The translations under genes and the position numbers were made by a program. Shown here one piece after another: positions 34,143 through 37,950 of a stretch of DNA of 37,950 nucleotides. Source of the DNA: an uncultured Verrucomicrobiales bacterium (lineage in GTDB: Bacteria; Verrucomicrobiota; Verrucomicrobiia; Verrucomicrobiales; Akkermansiaceae). Location of the stretch: contig CALKLP010000059.1 of assembly GCA_937991965.1 (NCBI GenBank), forward strand, positions 1 to 37,950, in the 5' to 3' direction. Positions within the stretch are counted from its first letter, which is position 1. Every line of letters begins with the position of its first letter. The notes below the pieces were generated by a model, which ran no database searches, was not told where the DNA came from, and was given only the letters and a program-made list of their open reading frames with translations.

Positions 34143-35078
34143 ATGAAACAAAACTGCACTGACAACTCCTGCCGCCCTTCTTCCTGGAGAAAGGTCGTGC
34201 TTCTCGGTGCCGCGGTCACGGGTTTCATCTATGCTATCTGGGCCATGTTCTGGCCAGAGCTCTGGTTCGACTGGTGTAACATGCGCACTGGTTATAATGA
34301 AATGTGGATGACGGTGGGGATGCTCAATGGCGTTCTTGCGATCGGGCTACTCCTCTCCGCTAACAATCCAGTGCGCTACTGGCCAACCGTGCTCATCGCC
34401 ACCATTGCTAAGATCGGTGCCACCATCGGGTTTAGCTGGGCTGCTTATCGAGGCGTCTTCCCTCTCCAAGCGGGTTGGGTCATCCTCCTCAATGACATTA
34501 TTTGGATTCCCCCCTTCCTCATGATTCTCTGGTCCACCCTAGAAACCTACGCTGGCCGTCAACCACACCGCACCACGCCCTACACCTTAAAAGAGGCTTT
34601 GGAGAATTACGAGATCGAAGAAGAGAGCCTGCTCGCACTCTCCCAGCAAAAGACCCTCACGATCGTCTTTCTCCGTCACTTCGGCTGCACCTTTACGCGC
34701 CAACTACTGCGCGAATTAGACTCTCTGAAAAAAGAAGCCACGCAGAACGGCACCCAGCTCGTCCTCGTCCACATGCTCCAGTCCGGAAAAGAGCGTGAAT
34801 ACCTCGTAAATGATGAGGTCAAGCGCGTGGCTGATCCCTATTGTGAGCTTTACCGCGCCTTTGGATTGGGCAAGGGAGGCGTCTTTGAGCTATTCGGCCC
34901 GCGGGTCATTCTTCACGGCGTCCTCGCCCTCATCAAAGGGTGCGGCGTCGGCGTTCTTGCGGGTGATGGTCTCCAACTCCCTGGAGCCTTTTTGGTCAAA
35001 AACGGAGAAATCATCAGTGCTCAGCGAGCGCGCGATATTGCTGAACTCCCTCAGCTGGAAAAGCTCTTTAGCACGTAG
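34143..35078 (+). CDS. SelL-related redox protein with N-terminal membrane domain
   Basis: I choose the ATG at 34143 (311 residues). A GTG at 34050 in the same frame lies only 9 bp from the divergent trpS start. The first 135 residues hold four hydrophobic helices (for example KVVLLGAAVTGFIYAIWAMF and WVILLNDIIWIPPFLMIL) with no family I can name. The second half is an AhpC/TSA-like thioredoxin fold of the PRXL2/SelL type, with FLRHFGCTFTR at about 176-186. The first redox cysteine (Cys182) is present but the second, usually two residues further in CxxC members, is Thr185. The tail has GAFLVKNGEIISAQRA. It could be a membrane-linked peroxiredoxin-like reductase. Confidence 0.72.
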   Translation: MKQNCTDNSCRPSSWRKVVLLGAAVTGFIYAIWAMFWPELWFDWCNMRTGYNEMWMTVGMLNGVLAIGLLLSANNPVRYWPTVLIATIAKIGATIGFSWAAYRGVFPLQAGWVILLNDIIWIPPFLMILWSTLETYAGRQPHRTTPYTLKEALENYEIEEESLLALSQQKTLTIVFLRHFGCTFTRQLLRELDSLKKEATQNGTQLVLVHMLQSGKEREYLVNDEVKRVADPYCELYRAFGLGKGGVFELFGPRVILHGVLALIKGCGVGVLAGDGLQLPGAFLVKNGEIISAQRARDIAELPQLEKLFST

Positions 35079-35117
35079 TGCATTTTTACTGAACCGCGAA
35101 GTGGATAAGAGAAAAAA

Positions 35118-35141
35118 GGGGAGCGCGAGCGTCCCGCCCGC
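35118..35141 (+). repeat. GC-rich hairpin repeat, copy D
   Basis: This copy matches copies A to C over 24 bp except for GCGAGC in place of GCGGGC, which breaks one base pair of the hairpin. It lies 39 bp after the stop of the SelL-related gene. Confidence 0.85.
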
Positions 35142-35242
35142 TTTTGCTGAATGGGAGTGTTAAAGTGCATGGGTTTTCTCCCTAAAAATGAGTTCGCTAA
35201 CCAAAGAAACCCCTCTGTTAATTTTTAGTCACGCATTATTTC

Positions 35243-35271
35243 TTCACAAGGTATTCTGTTTATGATAATAC
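35243..35271 (+). promoter_or_regulatory. Promoter of phoU
   Basis: TTCACA (35243-35248) and TAATAC (35266-35271) are separated by 17 nt. The predicted +1 is 35278, the A of the phoU ATG, so the message would be leaderless. Confidence 0.7.
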
Positions 35272-35277
35272 TGAACA

Positions 35278-35946
35278 ATGGAAATTAATACACACATCTT
35301 AACAAACTTTAACGATGACCTTTCTGCCTTAAAGGGAAGACTCGATCTCATGGTTAAGACGGTAGAAACCTCTCTGGATCAATGCATGGAAGCCCTGCTC
35401 AAGGAGCAACGTGAACTGTGCAATACGATCATCGCAGAAGATGATGAAATCGATGAAATGCATCATGTCATTGATAGCCACGCGGCCAGTATTCTCATGC
35501 GCTTTAATCCCGTCGCCTCAGATTTACGCTTCGTGATTTGCTCCATCAGCATTGCAAAAAACCTAGAGCGTATAGCAGACCATATTTCTCAAATCGCTAA
35601 GAACTCCCGCAAGGTTCTCAAAAAAGAAGTCATGAGCACCGATGTGAACTACGTGAATGACTTGTTCACGATTGCGCGCCAACAATTTGAGAACGCGAAG
35701 ATGGCCATCATCAAGGCAGACCCTGAAATCGCTGAAAAATGCCTACTAGAGGATGATAAGATGCGTAAGCTCAACAAGAAGATTTCTAAGATCTACGTCG
35801 GGATGATGAACGAGCCGTCCAATGACATCAGCGCCTACCTCGCACTCGTCATGATTGCCCGTTCCTTTGAGCGGATTTCTAAGCTCTCTTGCAACATTGC
35901 AGAGGAGATCATTTATATTGAGACCGCGGAAGGTGTTCGAGCGTAG
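35278..35946 (+). CDS. phoU: Phosphate signalling protein PhoU
   Basis: PhoU is a cytoplasmic helical protein that links the Pst phosphate transporter to the PhoR sensor and represses the Pho response when phosphate is plentiful. The 222-residue protein has two three-helix repeats. The metal-binding-type motifs are EDDEIDEMHHVID near residue 50 and DDKMRKLNKKISKI in the second repeat. MRFNPVASDLRFVICSISIAKNLERIADHI is the family's hallmark stretch. No pst or phoBR genes are in the window, which is less usual. It converges on comF with 6 bp between stops. Confidence 0.94.
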   Translation: MEINTHILTNFNDDLSALKGRLDLMVKTVETSLDQCMEALLKEQRELCNTIIAEDDEIDEMHHVIDSHAASILMRFNPVASDLRFVICSISIAKNLERIADHISQIAKNSRKVLKKEVMSTDVNYVNDLFTIARQQFENAKMAIIKADPEIAEKCLLEDDKMRKLNKKISKIYVGMMNEPSNDISAYLALVMIARSFERISKLSCNIAEEIIYIETAEGVRA

Positions 35947-35952
35947 GGGAGC

Positions 35953-36660
35953 TTATTTCCGTGCTAGACACACCACGATCACGCGTTTCACGCCCTGCTT
36001 TTTGAGTTGCTTCGCGCACTCATTCACGGTGGCGCCGGTTGTGAAGACATCGTCCACTAGGATCACGTTTTCGCAGGGGCTTTCCTCATTCTTAGCAAAG
36101 GCTCCCGCGACATTTTTTGCACGCTCTGTTTTGGTGAGCCGAATTTGCTGTTGGGTGGGACGCACTCGTTTGAGCAGAGGTAGGTAGCGCATTTCTGTCT
36201 CGCTCGCTAAGGTTTTGGCGAGGATTTCGGATTGGTTAAAGTAGCGCTGACGTTGGCGGGTGAAATGCAAGGGCACCGCGGTGATTACCCATTCCGATAA
36301 ATTTAGAGCCGCGATCCGCTCATCCAAGAAGACATTTCGCAGACATCGCCCGAGGAATTGATCGAGATACAGCGCCTTTTTATATTTCAGAGCATGCACC
36401 AGCGTTCGCATTTCCTCATTCATCTGGTAGGCAGTTACCACGAACTCGAAGGCGAACTTTAGATCCTGGCAGTGGTAGCAGTCCCTCGGACTATCGGCCG
36501 CCCCATCAAACTTCTCAGAACAGCGGAGGCAAAAGGGAGCATCCATTCGGATCAGCATATCCTCGCATGATGAACACACGGCCTGCTCCGAGGCGCCATC
36601 GCATAACTCGCACCATGATGGGAAAATGAGCCGAAGAGCATGACGAAGACGGAACATCAT
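35953..36660 (-). CDS. comF: ComF family protein
   Basis: ComF proteins are cytoplasmic phosphoribosyltransferase-fold factors needed for DNA uptake in competent bacteria. The 235-residue product has an N-terminal zinc-ribbon region with four CxxC pairs (Cys17/20, 29/32, 44/47, 61/64). A C-terminal PRPP-binding motif, VILVDDVFTTGATVNE, lies near 200. The middle holds the typical ALKYKKALYLDQFLGR segment. It starts inside the cmoB stop (ATGA overlap), so it is probably translated with cmoB. No other competence gene is nearby. Confidence 0.9.
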   Translation of the reverse strand: MMFRLRHALRLIFPSWCELCDGASEQAVCSSCEDMLIRMDAPFCLRCSEKFDGAADSPRDCYHCQDLKFAFEFVVTAYQMNEEMRTLVHALKYKKALYLDQFLGRCLRNVFLDERIAALNLSEWVITAVPLHFTRQRQRYFNQSEILAKTLASETEMRYLPLLKRVRPTQQQIRLTKTERAKNVAGAFAKNEESPCENVILVDDVFTTGATVNECAKQLKKQGVKRVIVVCLARK

Positions 36661-37619
36661 TTTTTCGCTCTAATGACAACGCGCCAAGGGGCGGGGTGCC
36701 CTTCCTGCGTAAGTTCACGGTCATCAGGATTCAGGAAGTCTGGGAGTGACTCAAAGGTCATCCATGAAGTGCTCCGTTGTTCATCCAGTGAGGTCTGGGA
36801 ATAATCTAAAATTTCGATGTCCTTGAATCGCACCTTTCGGAGCCAACTTTCCAGCATTGGAACTGAAGGGAGGAAGTTCACGTTTTTCATTTTGGCATAA
36901 CGGCCTTCTGGCACGAGGCAGTCGGTTACTTGATCAAACTGGGGAGGCAGCACGATCGTCTCTAGGATGAATTCGCCACCCTTCGAGATTAGGTCACGAC
37001 CATGCATGAGGTGCTCCAGCGGCGACTTTTGATGATAAAGCACGCCCATCGAGAAGACGGTATCAAAGCAAGGCGCGACCCTCGGCAAATGCTCCACCCC
37101 GATCGGGAATATCTGTGCTGGTGCGTCCGCCCCCGCAAAGTGGCGCATACACTGAAACTGCATGATGTAGGGGATATACGGATCAATACCTAGCGTCCAG
37201 CGTGCGCCCGCGGCTAACATGCGCCAGAGGTAGTAGCCGTTGCCACACCCAATATCGAGCACCGTCTTCCCTTCTAGACTCAGATGCGGGGCGATGCGCT
37301 CCCACTTCCAGTCCGATCTCCACTCGGTATCAATAAAGGTCTCCCCAATTTGAAGGGGGCCCTTCCGCCACGGGTGGAAGGGTAGGAGGAGTTCCTCAGG
37401 AATGGGCTCCGAAGAAGGAAAGCTCAGTTTTCCTTGGTCCACGCAAAACCCCGTTTCCTGCACGGCGGGGAGCTTGGTCAGAGCATCTTGCCACTTGCCA
37501 ATATCGCCTCGATCTTTTGCTGAAAACCAGTTCGGAGACGCTTCTCGCAGCTCAGATATCCACGAGGCTAATTCTGGAATTTCAGCAAGCGTCGTGAACC
37601 ACTCCTCATAATTATTCAT
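36657..37619 (-). CDS. cmoB: tRNA U34 carboxymethyltransferase CmoB
   Basis: CmoB uses carboxy-SAM to convert 5-hydroxyuridine-34 to 5-oxyacetyluridine in tRNA. I choose the ATG at 37619 (320 residues, MNNYEEWF...) over an upstream frame start at 37658 that runs through the promoter. Family features are the segment FHPWRKGPLQIGETFIDTEW, RSDWKWERI, the SAM motif VLDIGCGNGYYLWRM, and LGIDPYIPYIMQF and FSMGVLYHQKSPLEHL. Its CmoA partner is not in the window. Upstream TTGGTT (37658-37653) and a CTATAT box ending 7 nt before the ATG suggest a very short leader. The divergent HAD gene starts about 100 bp away. Confidence 0.93.
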   Translation of the reverse strand: MNNYEEWFTTLAEIPELASWISELREASPNWFSAKDRGDIGKWQDALTKLPAVQETGFCVDQGKLSFPSSEPIPEELLLPFHPWRKGPLQIGETFIDTEWRSDWKWERIAPHLSLEGKTVLDIGCGNGYYLWRMLAAGARWTLGIDPYIPYIMQFQCMRHFAGADAPAQIFPIGVEHLPRVAPCFDTVFSMGVLYHQKSPLEHLMHGRDLISKGGEFILETIVLPPQFDQVTDCLVPEGRYAKMKNVNFLPSVPMLESWLRKVRFKDIEILDYSQTSLDEQRSTSWMTFESLPDFLNPDDRELTQEGHPAPWRVVIRAKK

Positions 37620-37683
37620 CTGATAAATATAGAGAAGAGGGATGGGGAGACAAACCAATTTTTTGCGTCAGTAGCTATTCCAC

Positions 37684-37712
37684 GTGCAATCCTCTTTAGG
37701 CTATGTTAGCAT
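37684..37712 (+). promoter_or_regulatory. Candidate promoter of the HAD-family gene
   Basis: GTGCAA (37684-37689) and TAGCAT (37707-37712) are 17 nt apart. The predicted +1 near 37719 leaves about 2 nt before the ATG at 37721. Confidence 0.45.
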
Positions 37713-37720
37713 CGTTCCGC

Positions 37721-37950
37721 ATGAGTAGCTACGCCGAGATTTACCGAGAACACAGCCACCAGCTGACGTGCCAGGCTACAGGTGTCACCCCCTCACTAAA
37801 AGAATTCCAAGGGATTAAGGCGGTTATTTTCGATATTTACGGAACGTTGTTTATCTCAGGATCAGGAGACATAGGACTTAATGCCGCTCAGCCGCGGGAA
37901 GAGGTCTTGCGTTCCATCCTCAAGGAGCAGCTCCTTTTTGATTCTCCGAC
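37721..37950 (+). CDS. HAD-superfamily hydrolase, N-terminal part
   Basis: The gene runs off the right edge, and 76 codons are visible. After a polar N-terminal leader (MSSYAEIYREHSHQL) comes the HAD motif I, AVIFDIYGTLF, with the first aspartate as nucleophile and the second position occupied by Tyr (D-x-Y), as in several phosphatase-like HADs. A cap-region segment (REEVLRSILKEQLLFDSP) begins at the edge. Substrate cannot be told. Confidence 0.8.
   Translation, partial: MSSYAEIYREHSHQLTCQATGVTPSLKEFQGIKAVIFDIYGTLFISGSGDIGLNAAQPREEVLRSILKEQLLFDSP

Larger units (their letters stand above)
35079..35277. promoter_or_regulatory. Gap upstream of phoU with repeat and interleaved palindromes
   Basis: This 199-bp gap contains copy D of the GC-rich repeat (35118-35141). 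Two interleaved inverted repeats follow: GGGTTT (35171-35176) with AAACCC (35207-35212), and CTAAAAAT (35182-35189) with ATTTTTAG (35221-35228). The phoU promoter is at 35243-35271. No gene is seen. Confidence 0.5.

Noticed and set aside
36515..36724. Small minus-strand frame beside comF/cmoB
   Set aside because: It is an out-of-frame shadow of the cmoB-comF junction, both of which are clear family members.

Overview
The window reads as chromosomal DNA of a Gram-negative bacterium, most likely a member of the Verrucomicrobiota. This placement is inferred from gene content: a TIGR03790 family protein, a DUF2851 protein, a SelL-related redox protein fused to a membrane domain, a lipoprotein-type TolC and short GC-rich palindromic repeats together resemble that phylum. 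It was not tested by a search. No rRNA, tRNA, CRISPR array, phage or insertion sequence was found. Most genes are housekeeping, with a few accessory patches.

Layout. 1-3096 (minus): recN followed by a partial AsmA-like gene. 3178-7272 (plus): a tightly coupled run of GtrA, a PhnP-like metallo-beta-lactamase-fold enzyme, TIGR03790 and DUF2851. 7284-8255 (minus): BrnT/BrnA-like toxin-antitoxin genes and a VanZ-like gene. 8364-9245 (minus): menA. 9246-9499: a cluster of small palindromes. 9500-13379 (minus): the conserved tgt-yajC-secDF run. 13673-20032 (plus): pyruvate dehydrogenase E2, an ABC-F ATPase and valS. 20024-20654 (minus): a ParDE-like toxin-antitoxin pair. 20820-23053 (plus): a PhoD-like phosphatase and a TraB/Tiki-like membrane protein. 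23097-26223 (plus): fdhD and a YdeP-type molybdopterin oxidoreductase. 26398-27403 (minus): rlmB-like and rsfS. 27538-33035 (plus): a 73-residue unknown protein, a structured intergenic segment with a strong terminator, then a TolC/HlyD/MacB-type efflux operon. 33075-34040 (minus): trpS. 34143-35946 (plus): the SelL-related protein and phoU. 35953-37619 (minus): cmoB-comF. 37721-37950 (plus): the start of a HAD-family hydrolase.

The most unusual signal is in the promoters. Many transcription-unit-first genes have a -35-like TTG element 35 to 37 nt before the start codon. The clearest case is the ParD-like antitoxin, with TTGACA, 17 nt, TATTAT, 6 nt, ATG. This puts +1 on the A of the start codon, so leaderless or near-leaderless mRNAs appear common. 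Shine-Dalgarno sequences are scarce even inside operons. This logic also revises two start codons (rlmB-like and parD-like). Other points of interest are a dispersed GC-rich hairpin repeat at four sites (two as an inverted pair), a possible small RNA upstream of the efflux operon, and a Tgt that has lost two of the usual zinc-binding cysteines.
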